Shown here: in pieces, positions 7,545 to 16,078 of the stretch | Layout: every line of letters starts with the position of its first letter | Numbering within the stretch: the first letter of the stretch is position 1 | Position numbers and translations under genes: made by a program | From: Clostridiales bacterium | GTDB taxonomy: Bacteria; Bacillota; Clostridia; Oscillospirales; Oscillospiraceae | DNA: 51,767 bases | Reading direction: 5' to 3' | Assembly (NCBI GenBank): GCA_021202515.1 | Contig: JAJQCW010000035.1 | Span: 1-51,767 of the forward strand | The notes under the pieces: generated by a model | Told to the model about the DNA's origin: nothing | The model's database searches: none | Seen by the model: the letters and a program-made list of their open reading frames with translations, nothing else

Positions 7545-9815
7545 TTACTCCTCTTCTCCGCTGGTTTTGGATGCAGATACGATTACTTTTCCCTGTAAGT
7601 CGGTGCGGTAGACGGTACATCCTGCTGCATCCAGCCGGTCCAACGTCTCCTGGGTGGGGTGACCATAGGAATTGTTCGCCCCCACGGAGATGATGGCCGT
7701 CTCCGGCTGGACGATGGTCAAAAATGTCTCGCCGGTAGAATACTTGGAGCCGTGGTGTCCCACCACCAGCACGTCCACGGCGGAGAGATTCTGTTCCTCC
7801 GCCAACAGCAATTCCGTCTCGCTGTCCATGTCGCCGGTGATGAGCACCTCGAAGTCCTCCGCCCAGACCAGGGCGGAGAGTCCGCTGTTGTTATCATCGT
7901 CCTCCTGGGTCACCGGCGCGAAAATTTCGATTTCAGCGGAGCCAAAGGAATTTGTCGTGTCCTCCGTCACCTTTATCAGCTCCACCTGGTATTCCTCCGC
8001 CAGCGTTTCGATCTCCGACCAGTGACCGCTGTCATCCTCGATGTCTGGAACGGCAATGACCTCCACCGTCACACGCTCCAGCAGTTGTTCTACGCCGTCA
8101 ACGTGGTCACTGTCAAAGTGGGTCAGCATCAGCAGTTCCAACTCGCTTTCGCCCACGTCGCCCAGTGCATCCGCCAGCACATTGCCCGCGTCGTCGCCAC
8201 CACAGTCCACCGCCACGGCTTCCTGCTGGGAGAGGAATAGCACACTCTGCCCCTGGCCCACGTCCAACACCTGAACGGTCAGCCCGCCGTTAGTCAGGCT
8301 GAGTCGGTTGAATCCAATCAGCAGGGCCAGCAGCACTATGAGGCCAATACAGCACCGTACCGCCCGTTTCCGCCACTGGGGACGAAATGCCAGCAACATT
8401 ACCACGGCATACACCGCCGCCAGCCATATGCAATAACCGGCGGTGTGACTGGTCAGGGAACTGTAGGGCAACCGGGAGAGAAAATCTACCACGCCGAAGA
8501 AGTAGGCGAACAGCGCCTTCACCGGCAGCGCCACCAGCCGGGCCAGGGGCATACTCAGGAAGGACAACCCCAGGGTCAGCAGCCCGCCGCCAAACAGCAG
8601 CGTCACCGACCACAGCACCAGCAGATTTGCCAGTGGCGCAACAAGGGAAATGGTCTCAAAGTAATAAATGCTGATGGGCAGGGTCAATACCGTGGCTCCC
8701 GCCGTGACGGAGATGCAGCCGCAGACCCATCTCTTGATACTCTTCCCCATCTTTCCCGCGGGCACGGGACCGCGCTCCAGCATCCAGCGGTTCAGCCGTT
8801 GGGTCACCAGGAAAATCCCCGCCACAGCGGTAAACGATAGCTGCAACCCCACGTTGTTGATGGAAAAGGGATTACAAATCAGCAACAGGAGCAGCGCCAG
8901 CCCCAGCGACCAGGGACCGTCGCTGTCCCGGCGAAAGAAAGGACCAAGCAGCGCCAAAAGGCCCATCACCGTGGCCCGAACCACGGACGGCCCTGCTCCG
9001 GTCAGCAGACAGAAGAACAGCAGCACGGGAACCGCCAGCAGCGATTTGAGCCGCCGGTCTCCAGGCAACAGCAGAAACCCACCGATGAGCAGCGAGACGT
9101 GGAGTCCGGACACCGCCACCAGATGGCGCAGCCCGGTACGGCTGAGCTGGTCGCCAATGGCGTCGGAAAGCTCTTCCTGCTCCCCGGTCAGGAGGGCCAT
9201 TAGAACCCCTCCGCCGTCGCCGGGGTAAAGCGTTTTCACCCGCTCCTGCATCACCTTCGCCGCCACTCTTGGCAGGAACCGGAGGGGAATTTCATCGTTG
9301 GACATGACCGTCAGTTCTGTCACCTTGCTGCTGACGGCGAAAATGCCCCGCGCGGTGTAGTAGGTGGGCGCGTCGGCGTAGGCTTTCTGCGGGGAAATGA
9401 TCGTAGCTGTGACCTCCAGCGTGTCACCGGGCTTCACCTCGTCGCAGTCCAGGCTGGTGTAAATGCGGGTGCGCACCTTCGCGCCGGAAGGCGTTTGCAG
9501 CGCCACATCCAACTGTCTGCCCCAACTGGTTTCGCCGGGGTAGTCCAATGCCACCGCCGTATAGGTTCCCGTCTGATTCCACAGCCGCTGAGCCGGACGG
9601 ATACGGAAGATCCCATAGAGCCCGAACCAAAACAGCATGACGGCCATCCCCAGGGCGAACCAGTTGTAGAGCTTCACCGTCCACGCTTTCCGCTCAAGGT
9701 AGAAGTAAAACAGTCCAACCAACCCAAGCGGAAAGCACAGCCACCAGGCATAGGACTGACTGACCAGCAGGCAGGTGATTGCTGCCCCGGCCAGGAACGT
9801 CCACCGCCGCTTCAC
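7545..9815 (-). CDS. comEC: ComEC/Rec2 DNA-uptake channel
   Basis: A 756-residue protein with the full ComEC layout: N-terminal helices and a soluble OB-like domain (about 60-200), the polytopic Competence domain with R-H-L-V-A-V-S-G-L-H-V-S near residue 235, and a C-terminal metallo-beta-lactamase domain. The latter has L-D-V-G-Q-G-Q and a metal-binding T-H-F-D-S-D-H-V-D-G motif, followed by V-V-G-H-H-G-S. It would move single-stranded DNA across the membrane in natural transformation. The length is close to the B. subtilis protein, so it is not truncated. The start is uncertain: GTG at 9815 is the only plausible start after the in-frame stop and has a weak ribosome site. Confidence 0.93.
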   Translation of the reverse strand: MKRRWTFLAGAAITCLLVSQSYAWWLCFPLGLVGLFYFYLERKAWTVKLYNWFALGMAVMLFWFGLYGIFRIRPAQRLWNQTGTYTAVALDYPGETSWGRQLDVALQTPSGAKVRTRIYTSLDCDEVKPGDTLEVTATIISPQKAYADAPTYYTARGIFAVSSKVTELTVMSNDEIPLRFLPRVAAKVMQERVKTLYPGDGGGVLMALLTGEQEELSDAIGDQLSRTGLRHLVAVSGLHVSLLIGGFLLLPGDRRLKSLLAVPVLLFFCLLTGAGPSVVRATVMGLLALLGPFFRRDSDGPWSLGLALLLLLICNPFSINNVGLQLSFTAVAGIFLVTQRLNRWMLERGPVPAGKMGKSIKRWVCGCISVTAGATVLTLPISIYYFETISLVAPLANLLVLWSVTLLFGGGLLTLGLSFLSMPLARLVALPVKALFAYFFGVVDFLSRLPYSSLTSHTAGYCIWLAAVYAVVMLLAFRPQWRKRAVRCCIGLIVLLALLIGFNRLSLTNGGLTVQVLDVGQGQSVLFLSQQEAVAVDCGGDDAGNVLADALGDVGESELELLMLTHFDSDHVDGVEQLLERVTVEVIAVPDIEDDSGHWSEIETLAEEYQVELIKVTEDTTNSFGSAEIEIFAPVTQEDDDNNSGLSALVWAEDFEVLITGDMDSETELLLAEEQNLSAVDVLVVGHHGSKYSTGETFLTIVQPETAIISVGANNSYGHPTQETLDRLDAAGCTVYRTDLQGKVIVSASKTSGEEE

Positions 9816-9896
9816 CGGCTGCGCGGCGTCCCAAGCCGCAAATTCTCTCTCGTTTTCTCCATTTCCGCTCTCTCATCGTCATCTTGTGTCAACAGC

Positions 9897-9922
9897 ATTG
9901 CCGCAGCGGATGCTGCGGCAAT
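9897..9922 (-). terminator. perfect hairpin between the HIT gene and comEC
   Basis: Perfect 11-base arms ATTGCCGCAGC (9897-9907) and GCTGCGGCAAT (9912-9922) with a four-base loop lie 25 bases after the HIT stop codon. No U run follows on either strand, so it may be a stability or pausing element rather than a simple terminator. Confidence 0.45.
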
Positions 9923-9947
9923 CTCTGCGCTGTTTTTTGATTGGAAC

Positions 9948-10283
9948 TCAGCCCGGAGGCCAGGTCATGTCCCGTCCGGCCAGCACATGGAAGTGCAGGT
10001 GGTGGACGCTCTGCCCCGCCTGGTCGCCGCAGTTGGAGACCACGCGGAAGTCAGTGATGCCCAGCTCAGCGGTCACTTTAGCGATGACCTCAAAGCAGTG
10101 GGCCACCACAGCGGAGTTTTCCTCTGTGACCGCGCCCGCAGAGGGGATGTGCTCCTTGGGGATCACCAGGAAGTGGACCGGGGCCTGGGGGTCGATGTCG
10201 TAAAAGGCATAGACCTGGTCGTCCTCGTAGACCTTCTTGGAGGGAACGTCCCCGCTGACGATGGAACAAAACAGACAATCCAT
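9948..10283 (-). CDS. HIT family (histidine triad) nucleotide-binding protein
   Basis: A compact 111-residue HIT protein. The triad H-L-H-F-H-V is near residue 98 within S-V-H-H-L-H-F-H-V-L, and the N-terminus M-D-C-L-F-C-S-I-V is typical of the HinT branch, with two Cys that bind zinc in some members. HinT enzymes hydrolyse purine nucleoside phosphoramidates and acyl-adenylates. It follows alaS by 45 bases with an excellent GGAGG site, so it is likely read in the alanine T-box operon. Hydrolysis of aminoacyl-adenylate leaking from synthetases is a known HinT activity, which makes that pairing sensible. Confidence 0.9.
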   Translation of the reverse strand: MDCLFCSIVSGDVPSKKVYEDDQVYAFYDIDPQAPVHFLVIPKEHIPSAGAVTEENSAVVAHCFEVIAKVTAELGITDFRVVSNCGDQAGQSVHHLHFHVLAGRDMTWPPG

Positions 10284-10328
10284 AGTTGTTATCCTCCTTT
10301 TTGATGAATGATTGCAGCTTTTGGCTAT

Positions 10329-12971
10329 TTACTTTAACTTGCTGGCGACGAAATCGTCCACAGTGGCCAGCGCGTCGTCCAGCTTGAGGACATCCTTGCC
10401 GCCGCCCATAGCGGAGTCGGGCTTGCCGCCGCCGGAGCCGCCGCAGACCTTCGTGACGCTCTTGATGACATCGCCCGCCTTGACGCCGGCTTTCACGGCC
10501 TCCTTGCCGCAGACGGCCAGGAAGGACAGCTTTTCTCCGTTGACCGCCGACAGGACGGCCACCACGTTGGGCTGCTTGTCCCGGAGGAAGTCGCCCATCT
10601 TCCGCAGCTCCGGCACGGCCACGGCGCCCAGGTTGGCGGTGACCACCTTCAGGCTGCCCACGTCATGGGCCGCCGCCAGGAAGGAGCGGGCCTCGCCCAG
10701 GGCCTCTTTGCTCTTGTACTGCTCGATGGACTTCTTCATGTCCCGAATTTCGTCCATCTGGCCGTGGATGCGCTGGGCCAGGTCGTCGGGTTTGACCTTG
10801 AGCAGCGCCGCCGCTTCGAAGAAGTGCTGCTGCATATCCAGCAGGCCCTCTACGTTGCGCTTGCCGGTGACAGCCTCGATGCGGCGCACGCCGGAGGCCA
10901 CGGAGCCTTCGCTGAGGATGTGGAAAGAGCCGACCTTGGCGGTGTTATCCAGGTGGGTGCCACCGCAAAGCTCCACGGAGTAACCGCTCATGTTGACCAC
11001 CCGGACCACGTCGCCGTACTTCTCGGAGAACAGGGCCATAGCGCCCATCTCTCTGGCCTCGTCGATGGGCATTTCCTTTGTTTCGATGTCCAGGCCCTCC
11101 AGGATGGAGTCGTTGACCAGCTCTTCGATCTTCACCAGCTCCTCGTGGGTGATGGCGGCGAAGTGGGTGAAGTCGAACCGCAGGTAATCCGGCTCCACCA
11201 GAGAACCGGCCTGCTGGACGTGGTCGCCCAGGACGGTTTGCAGGGCCTTTTGCATCAGGTGGGTGGCGGAGTGGGCACGGGCGATGGCCTTACGGCGCTC
11301 CATGTCCAGCGTGGCGGTCACCACGTCGTCCACGGAGAAGGAGCCGTTCGTCACCTCGCCGTAGTGGAGGTACTTCCCGGCCTTGGTCTTTTGGGTGTCC
11401 GTCACCACAAAGGCAGAATCCCCGCAGGAGATGACGCCGTGGTCCCCTACCTGTCCGCCCATTTCTGCGTAGAAGGGGGTCTGATCCAGCACAAGGATGC
11501 CCTTCTTCCCGGCAGAGATGGTGCCGCAGGGTTCCTCGTCCTCCACGATGGCGATGATCTTGCCCTGAGCCGCCTGGTCGGTATAGCCCAGGAAGGTGGT
11601 GGGGGTCTTGTCCACGTCGCCCAGGTCGATGCGCTCCCAGCCCAGGTCGCCCAGGGCCTTCCGGGCCTCTCTGGCGCGGACCTTCTGGGCCTCCATCTCG
11701 GCGGCGAAGCCTTCCTGGTCCACGGTCATGCCCTCGTCCTGGCACATCTCAATGGTCAGGTCGATGGGGAAGCCGTAGGTGTCGTACAGCTTGAAAGCGT
11801 CCGCGCCGGAGAAGGTCTTTTCGCCCTTGGCCTTGTAGTCCGTCAGCCGGTCAGCAAAAATCTTCATACCGCCGTCGATGGTGCGGCCAAAGTTTTCCTC
11901 TTCCAGCTTGATGATGCGGACGATATAGTCTCGCCGGGCCACCAGGTCGGGATAGGCCCCCTGGTTCTCGTGGATGACGGTGTCGCAGACCTCAAAGAGG
12001 AAGGGGTGGGTCACACCCAACAGCCGGCCATGCCGGGCGGCGCGGCGGAGCAGACGGCGCAGCACATACCCCCGGCCCTCGTTGCTGGGCAGCACACCGT
12101 CGGCGATCATCATGGTGGCGGAGCGGATGTGGTCGGTGATGATACGCAGGGACACGTCCTTTTCGTAGGTCTCGCCGTAGTGAGCGCCGGTGATCTCGCT
12201 GACCTTGTTGGTGATGTTCATCACCGTGTCCACATCAAACAGGGAGTCCACATCCTGGCAGACCACTGCCAGCCGCTCCAGGCCCATGCCGGTGTCGATG
12301 TTCTTCTGTTTCAGCTCGGTATAGTGGTTGTGGCCGTCGTTGTCAAACTGGGAAAAGACGTTGTTCCACACCTCCATGTACCGGTCACAGTCGCATCCCA
12401 CAGTGCAGCCGGGCTTGCCGCAGCCGTACTTGGGGCCGCGGTCATAGTAAATTTCGGAGCAGGGGCCGCAGGGACCGGAGCCGTGCTCCCAGAAGTTGTC
12501 CTCCTTGCCAAAGCGGAAAATGCGCTCGGCGGGGATGCCGATGTCCTTGTTCCAAATCTCGAACGCCTCGTCGTCCTCCAGGTAGACGGAGGGGTAGAGC
12601 CGGTCCGGGTCGATGCCTACCCAGTCGGGGCTGGTCAGGAACTCCCAGGACCAGGCGATGGCCTCCTTCTTGAAGTAGTCGCCAAAAGAGAAGTTGCCCA
12701 GCATTTCAAAATAAGTGCCGTGGCGGGCAGTCTTGCCGATGTTCTCGATGTCGCCGGTGCGTATGCACTTCTGGCAGGTGGTGACGCGGGTGCGGGGCGG
12801 CGTCTGGTCCCCGGTGAACCAGGGCTTCATGGGGGCCATTCCGGAGTTGATGAGCAGCAGGGACGCGTCGTTTTGGGGAATCAGGGAAAAGCTGGGCAGC
12901 CGGAGATGGCCCTTCGTCTCAAAGAAGGACAAAAACATCTCCCGCAGCTCGTTTACACCGTAGGGTTTCAT
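10329..12971 (-). CDS. alaS: alanine-tRNA ligase
   Basis: An 880-residue alanyl-tRNA synthetase that charges tRNA-Ala. All parts are present: the class II catalytic core at the N-terminus (S-F-S-L-I-P-Q-N-D-A-S-L-L, with the R-T-R-V-T-T-C-Q-K-C-I-R stretch), the tRNA-recognition helices, an editing domain with H-S-A-T-H near residue 565 and C-G-G-T-H near 665, and a C-Ala domain ending in G-G-G-K-P-D-x-A-M-G-G-G. I choose the ATG at 12971 after GGAGG; a GTG two codons upstream is less likely. It lies 60 bases after an acyltransferase gene and about 1.4 kb from the T-box whose specifier reads Ala. Confidence 0.97.
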   Translation of the reverse strand: MKPYGVNELREMFLSFFETKGHLRLPSFSLIPQNDASLLLINSGMAPMKPWFTGDQTPPRTRVTTCQKCIRTGDIENIGKTARHGTYFEMLGNFSFGDYFKKEAIAWSWEFLTSPDWVGIDPDRLYPSVYLEDDEAFEIWNKDIGIPAERIFRFGKEDNFWEHGSGPCGPCSEIYYDRGPKYGCGKPGCTVGCDCDRYMEVWNNVFSQFDNDGHNHYTELKQKNIDTGMGLERLAVVCQDVDSLFDVDTVMNITNKVSEITGAHYGETYEKDVSLRIITDHIRSATMMIADGVLPSNEGRGYVLRRLLRRAARHGRLLGVTHPFLFEVCDTVIHENQGAYPDLVARRDYIVRIIKLEEENFGRTIDGGMKIFADRLTDYKAKGEKTFSGADAFKLYDTYGFPIDLTIEMCQDEGMTVDQEGFAAEMEAQKVRAREARKALGDLGWERIDLGDVDKTPTTFLGYTDQAAQGKIIAIVEDEEPCGTISAGKKGILVLDQTPFYAEMGGQVGDHGVISCGDSAFVVTDTQKTKAGKYLHYGEVTNGSFSVDDVVTATLDMERRKAIARAHSATHLMQKALQTVLGDHVQQAGSLVEPDYLRFDFTHFAAITHEELVKIEELVNDSILEGLDIETKEMPIDEAREMGAMALFSEKYGDVVRVVNMSGYSVELCGGTHLDNTAKVGSFHILSEGSVASGVRRIEAVTGKRNVEGLLDMQQHFFEAAALLKVKPDDLAQRIHGQMDEIRDMKKSIEQYKSKEALGEARSFLAAAHDVGSLKVVTANLGAVAVPELRKMGDFLRDKQPNVVAVLSAVNGEKLSFLAVCGKEAVKAGVKAGDVIKSVTKVCGGSGGGKPDSAMGGGKDVLKLDDALATVDDFVASKLK

Positions 12972-13031
12972 AATCACATAACCTCCGCAGTCAGTTTATT
13001 GATGAGTATATGGGATTCCTCACAGGCAGGG

Positions 13032-14111
13032 TCAGGGCAAAGCCCGCCGCTTTCCGATGAAGAAGGGCGCTTTTTTGTTGATAAACTCTGTGACGCCGTA
13101 ATCCATCAGCAACACGAGCGCCAGAATACACAGCGTCTCCAGGAAGTAAAGAGCGTTGACTGTTTCCTCCAGGGCAAAGACGCCTTTCCATGCGGCCACA
13201 GCCAGGTTGACCAGGAGAAAACTCCGCTGGGCTGCCATCAAAATCAGGGAGTTTTCCCCAAAGTAAGTGAACAGTTCCAGTTTGAAGTGCTTCTCCAGGA
13301 ACTCAAAGACCAGCATGGCCCCAAAGGAGCCGGTACACCCGCCCAGGAAAAACGCCGTGGGATTTTCGCCAATTTCCATCCCGTTGAAGTTGATGTGCGG
13401 CATGTGGAAGGACAACCAAATGGTGAACAGCGTCAGCGCCAGCCCAAGCCCCGGCCCCACATAGCGGTAGGAGGAACGGGCGCGCAGCTTCTCCAACGCG
13501 AACCAGCCCAGATAGCCCACCTGTAGGAACCAGACCGCCACCAACCCCTTGCACACCGCCAGACAGGGATAACTCAGGTACAGCGGCACACTTTCCGGCA
13601 GGGGGTGCAGCACCTTTTGGCCCACTACAGCTACCAGAATGGGCCAGACAAAGGTGGTTCCCATCAGCAGGCGGCTTTTGCTCTTGAGGATCGCAAAAAA
13701 GACCAGTTCTCCGATCAGCAGGCTGGGCAGGAACCACAGCGTGCTGATGCCCTTGAAGGTGAACACCAAAAACAGGTTCGACGTGATATTATTCGACACA
13801 TCCTTCCCGTGCAGCCAAGCATTCGCGCCCCGGATGAGGATGGTGGCGGCGCTGAAGGTAAAATAGGGGATCATCAGGCTCCGCAACAGCTTACAGGCAT
13901 AGGCCGGGAACGTCGTCCGCTCCGCTGTTCCCTTCATGGCCAGCAGGTATCCCGCCGTAATATAAAAGATGGAGATTTTAAACAACGAGGCCCAGGCGCC
14001 AACTTGCGTGTCGAACGTTTGGATATGTCCATAGGTGATCAAAAAAATCCCCAGTGCTTTGGCCATATCCAGATAATGCAGGCGCTGGGGGCGGGTCGGT
14101 GTCAGTTCCAT
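13032..14111 (-). CDS. acyltransferase family 3 membrane protein
   Basis: A 359-residue integral membrane protein with about ten hydrophobic segments. The N-terminus has R-L-H-Y-L-D-M-A-K-A-L-G-I-F-L-I-T-Y-G-H, where the Asp and the terminal His match the conserved first-helix motif of acyltransferase family 3 (OafA/WecH-like). Such proteins move acetyl or other acyl groups onto cell-wall or surface sugars. It starts right after the alanine T-box terminator with an AAAAAGGAG site and precedes alaS on the same strand, so it appears to be regulated by uncharged tRNA-Ala. Which molecule it acylates cannot be told from sequence. Confidence 0.85.
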   Translation of the reverse strand: MELTPTRPQRLHYLDMAKALGIFLITYGHIQTFDTQVGAWASLFKISIFYITAGYLLAMKGTAERTTFPAYACKLLRSLMIPYFTFSAATILIRGANAWLHGKDVSNNITSNLFLVFTFKGISTLWFLPSLLIGELVFFAILKSKSRLLMGTTFVWPILVAVVGQKVLHPLPESVPLYLSYPCLAVCKGLVAVWFLQVGYLGWFALEKLRARSSYRYVGPGLGLALTLFTIWLSFHMPHINFNGMEIGENPTAFFLGGCTGSFGAMLVFEFLEKHFKLELFTYFGENSLILMAAQRSFLLVNLAVAAWKGVFALEETVNALYFLETLCILALVLLMDYGVTEFINKKAPFFIGKRRALP

Positions 14112-14136
14112 ATGCGCTCCTTTTTCTGAAATACCG

Positions 14137-14364
14137 AAAAAACCGCCCCTGATTGCTCAGGGGCGGAATAGATCCACGGTACCACCCTGATGACCCGGCT
14201 CCAAGCCGAATCGCTCAGTTCATCCGATAACGGGGATGAGACGTCCCGGTCCTCCCGGGCGGCTCAAAAGTGGCTGCCGGGCGGGATTTGCCGCGGGGCT
14301 TTCACCGCTCCCCCGCTCTCTTTGGGCCTTTCCGCACGGCTCGTTTTCTCACAGCCGATTTTAC
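14137..14364 (-). ncRNA. T-box leader with alanine specifier
   Basis: Read on the minus strand, the leader has the stem I signature AGAGAG (14321-14316) with a nearby GGTG. A specifier GCC (14274-14272) is followed by ACTT and TTGAG, in the same register as TAC in the tyrS leader. The antiterminator box AGGGTGGTACCGTGG is at 14188-14174. The terminator CCGCCCCTGA-GCAA-TCAGGGGCGG with six U is at 14166-14137. GCC is an alanine codon, so uncharged tRNA-Ala should prevent termination and allow the acyltransferase, alaS and HIT genes to be read. Confidence 0.92.
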
Positions 14365-14370
14365 GGTACT

Positions 14371-14398
14371 ATTTTATCACGGGAATCTGACTTGTCAA
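14371..14398 (-). promoter_or_regulatory. promoter of the alanine T-box operon
   Basis: On the minus strand TTGACA (14398-14393), 16 bases and TAAAAT (14376-14371) place the transcription start near 14364, just ahead of the T-box stem I. Confidence 0.8.
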
Positions 14399-14401
14399 GG
14401 G

Positions 14402-14435
14402 TTCTGCAAGCTCTTTTTTATCCGCAGTTGCAGAA
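14402..14435 (-). terminator. hairpin after panD
   Basis: Perfect 8-base arms TTCTGCAA (14402-14409) and TTGCAGAA (14428-14435) follow the panD stop codon by nine bases and precede the next promoter. The loop is long and there is no U run, so termination here is uncertain. Confidence 0.35.
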
Positions 14436-14444
14436 ATTGGGGAA

Positions 14445-14840
14445 TCACTCCACCATGTCTTCCAAACGCCCGTGCTTTTCGTAGGTGGTCAGCCGGACAG
14501 GATGGTTTTCCTCGTCCACAAAGAGGACCTTGGGACGGTGGTGGGCGGCCTCCTCCGGCGTCATGGTGGCGTAGGCCATCAGGATGATTTTGTCGCCGGG
14601 GCTGACGCACCGGGCCGCTGCACCGTTGAGGCAGATCATGCCGCTGCCCCGTTCTCCGGCGATGGTGTAGGTCTCAAAACGGCTGCCGTTGTTGATGTCC
14701 ACGATTTGGACCTTCTCGTACTCCAGGATACCCGCCTGGTCCAGCAGGTCCTCGTCCACGGTGATGGAACCGACGTAATCCAGCTCCGCCTGGCGCACCG
14801 TGGCCCGGTGGATTTTTCCCTTGAGCAGTGTGATCTCCAT
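14445..14840 (-). CDS. panD: aspartate 1-decarboxylase
   Basis: A 131-residue pyruvoyl enzyme that converts L-aspartate to beta-alanine for pantothenate. The self-processing site is visible as Y-V-G-S-I-T-V, where cleavage between Gly and Ser leaves the pyruvoyl group, followed by D-E-D-L. The substrate-binding tail [17 protein letters not shown] is also standard. Full length for the family. It lies 17 bases after panC, completing the pan cluster on the minus strand, and is its last gene. Confidence 0.97.
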   Translation of the reverse strand: MEITLLKGKIHRATVRQAELDYVGSITVDEDLLDQAGILEYEKVQIVDINNGSRFETYTIAGERGSGMICLNGAAARCVSPGDKIILMAYATMTPEEAAHHRPKVLFVDEENHPVRLTTYEKHGRLEDMVE

Positions 14841-14857
14841 GCCCGATTCGCCTCGCT

Positions 14858-15706
14858 TTACAGTCTGACGCTAAAGTTGTCGATGAGACGGGTCTTGCCG
14901 ATGTAGACCGCCATCGCCACCAGCACATCCTGATAGATGTCATCGGTGGGTTCCATGGTCACACCGTCCACCGCCTGCACATAGTCGATTTTTGCCAGCG
15001 GCTCCTGCATGATGAGGTTGGTCATGGCGTTGACCACACAGCGGGCGTCCCGCTCCCCGTCCAGCACCATCCGCTTGCCCAGTCCCACGGCGCGGGACAG
15101 GCACAGAGCGGCCTTCCGCTCCTCGGCGTTCAGGTAGGTGTTGCGGCTGGACTTGGCCAGGCCGTCCGCTTCCCGGACAATGGGGCAGCCCACGATCTCG
15201 ATGCCGTAGGACATATCCCGCACCATCTTGCGGATGACGGCCAACTGCTGAGCGTCCTTCTCCCCGAAGAAAGCCCGGTCCGGCTGGACGATGTTAAACA
15301 GCTTGGCCACCACGGTGCAGACCCCCCGGAAGTGGATGGGACGGGTCTTGCCGCAGAGCTGCTTTGGCATATCGGACAGGATCTCCACATAGGTGGCCGC
15401 GTCCTCGGCGTACATCTCGGAGACCTCCGGGTGGAACACCAGGTCCGCGTTCAAAGATTCACACAGGGCGCTGTCCCGGTCAAAGTCTCTGGGATAGCTC
15501 TCCAGGTCCTCGTTGGGGCCGAACTGGGTGGGGTTCACAAAGACGGAGACCACGGTCCGGTCACACCGGGCCACAGAGGTCTTGATGAGGCTGGCGTGGC
15601 CTTCGTGGAGGTAACCCATGGTGGGGACCAGGCCCACGGTCAGACCGGCCTTTTTCCAGGCGCGGACCTGTTCCCGGACCTGCTGAATGGTGGTTGCAAC
15701 ATTCAT
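14858..15706 (-). CDS. panC: pantothenate synthetase (pantoate-beta-alanine ligase)
   Basis: A 282-residue enzyme that joins pantoate and beta-alanine with ATP. It shows the nucleotidyltransferase signature [10 protein letters not shown] near residue 30, F-V-N-P-T-Q-F near 62, and the A-K-S-S-R-N loop that acts like KMSKS. The ATG at 15706 is chosen because the alignment to the family starts there and AAGGAG lies upstream; an in-frame open stretch of 20 codons further up has no family match. It is separated from panB by about 370 bases of repeat-rich DNA, so it may not be in tight coupling with panB. Confidence 0.96.
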   Translation of the reverse strand: MNVATTIQQVREQVRAWKKAGLTVGLVPTMGYLHEGHASLIKTSVARCDRTVVSVFVNPTQFGPNEDLESYPRDFDRDSALCESLNADLVFHPEVSEMYAEDAATYVEILSDMPKQLCGKTRPIHFRGVCTVVAKLFNIVQPDRAFFGEKDAQQLAVIRKMVRDMSYGIEIVGCPIVREADGLAKSSRNTYLNAEERKAALCLSRAVGLGKRMVLDGERDARCVVNAMTNLIMQEPLAKIDYVQAVDGVTMEPTDDIYQDVLVAMAVYIGKTRLIDNFSVRL

Positions 15707-15752
15707 CTTTTCATCTGCTCCTTTTTCCGCCAGAGGCGGGGATTGGTGGAGT

Positions 15753-15808
15753 TGAGCCTGTCGCAAGACGACAGGCTCTCGACCAAAATCACGGATTTTG
15801 GTCGAAAA
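15753..15808. repeat. two-hairpin dispersed repeat, copy B (inverted relative to copy A)
   Basis: The second-hairpin arms are at 15754-15763 and 15769-15778, followed by the TCGACC...GGTCGA hairpin at 15779-15805. Reverse complemented, it matches positions 1-55 almost base for base apart from the loop of the GAGCCTGTCG hairpin. It sits between panB and panC. Confidence 0.8.
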
Positions 15809-16078
15809 TGCGGCCCCGGCAGCGCACTCGCTGCGCTCGCACGTTTGGGGCCTCCGCCGTCAAGCGGCACTTCCGGGGCGTTGCCCCTCCTTGCCTGTGT
15901 GCTTTTGCCGGTACACGCCCGGCTAAAAGCACGGATTTCATTTTATTTTGTTGCTTGCGCAACAAAACTCCTGCGGAGGGCTTCTATGATTTTTTCGTTA
16001 CACTTAATTGTGCTGGAGGTGATTTTTTGATAACCCTAGCGGCCCATTCGGGCCGCTTATGGGTGGTTTTCCTGCGAA
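15809..16078. other. palindrome-rich intergenic stretch between panB and panC
   Basis: No convincing gene is seen. There are several unrelated hairpins: GCAGCG/CGCTGC near 15820; an imperfect GCTTTT-type pair around 15901-15930; TTTTGTTGC-TTGC-GCAACAAAA at 15946-15967; and AGCGGCCC-ATTC-GGGCCGCT at 16038-16057. Together with repeat copy B this makes about 330 bases of secondary-structure-rich DNA that interrupts the pan genes. It may be a mosaic of miniature elements. Confidence 0.5.

Noticed and set aside
9897-9922. Hairpin as origin or REP copy
   Set aside because: It is a single GC hairpin unlike the two-hairpin repeat and has no sign of an origin.
10665-13526. Long open frame on the plus strand opposite alaS
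   Set aside because: It is antisense to a certain alaS gene, has no family resemblance and is rich in Gly/Val/His as expected from the complement of GC-rich codons.
14150-14340. Structured region before the acyltransferase as a transposon end or attachment site
   Set aside because: The GGTGGTACC box, AGAGAG stem and terminator on the minus strand identify it as a T-box leader.
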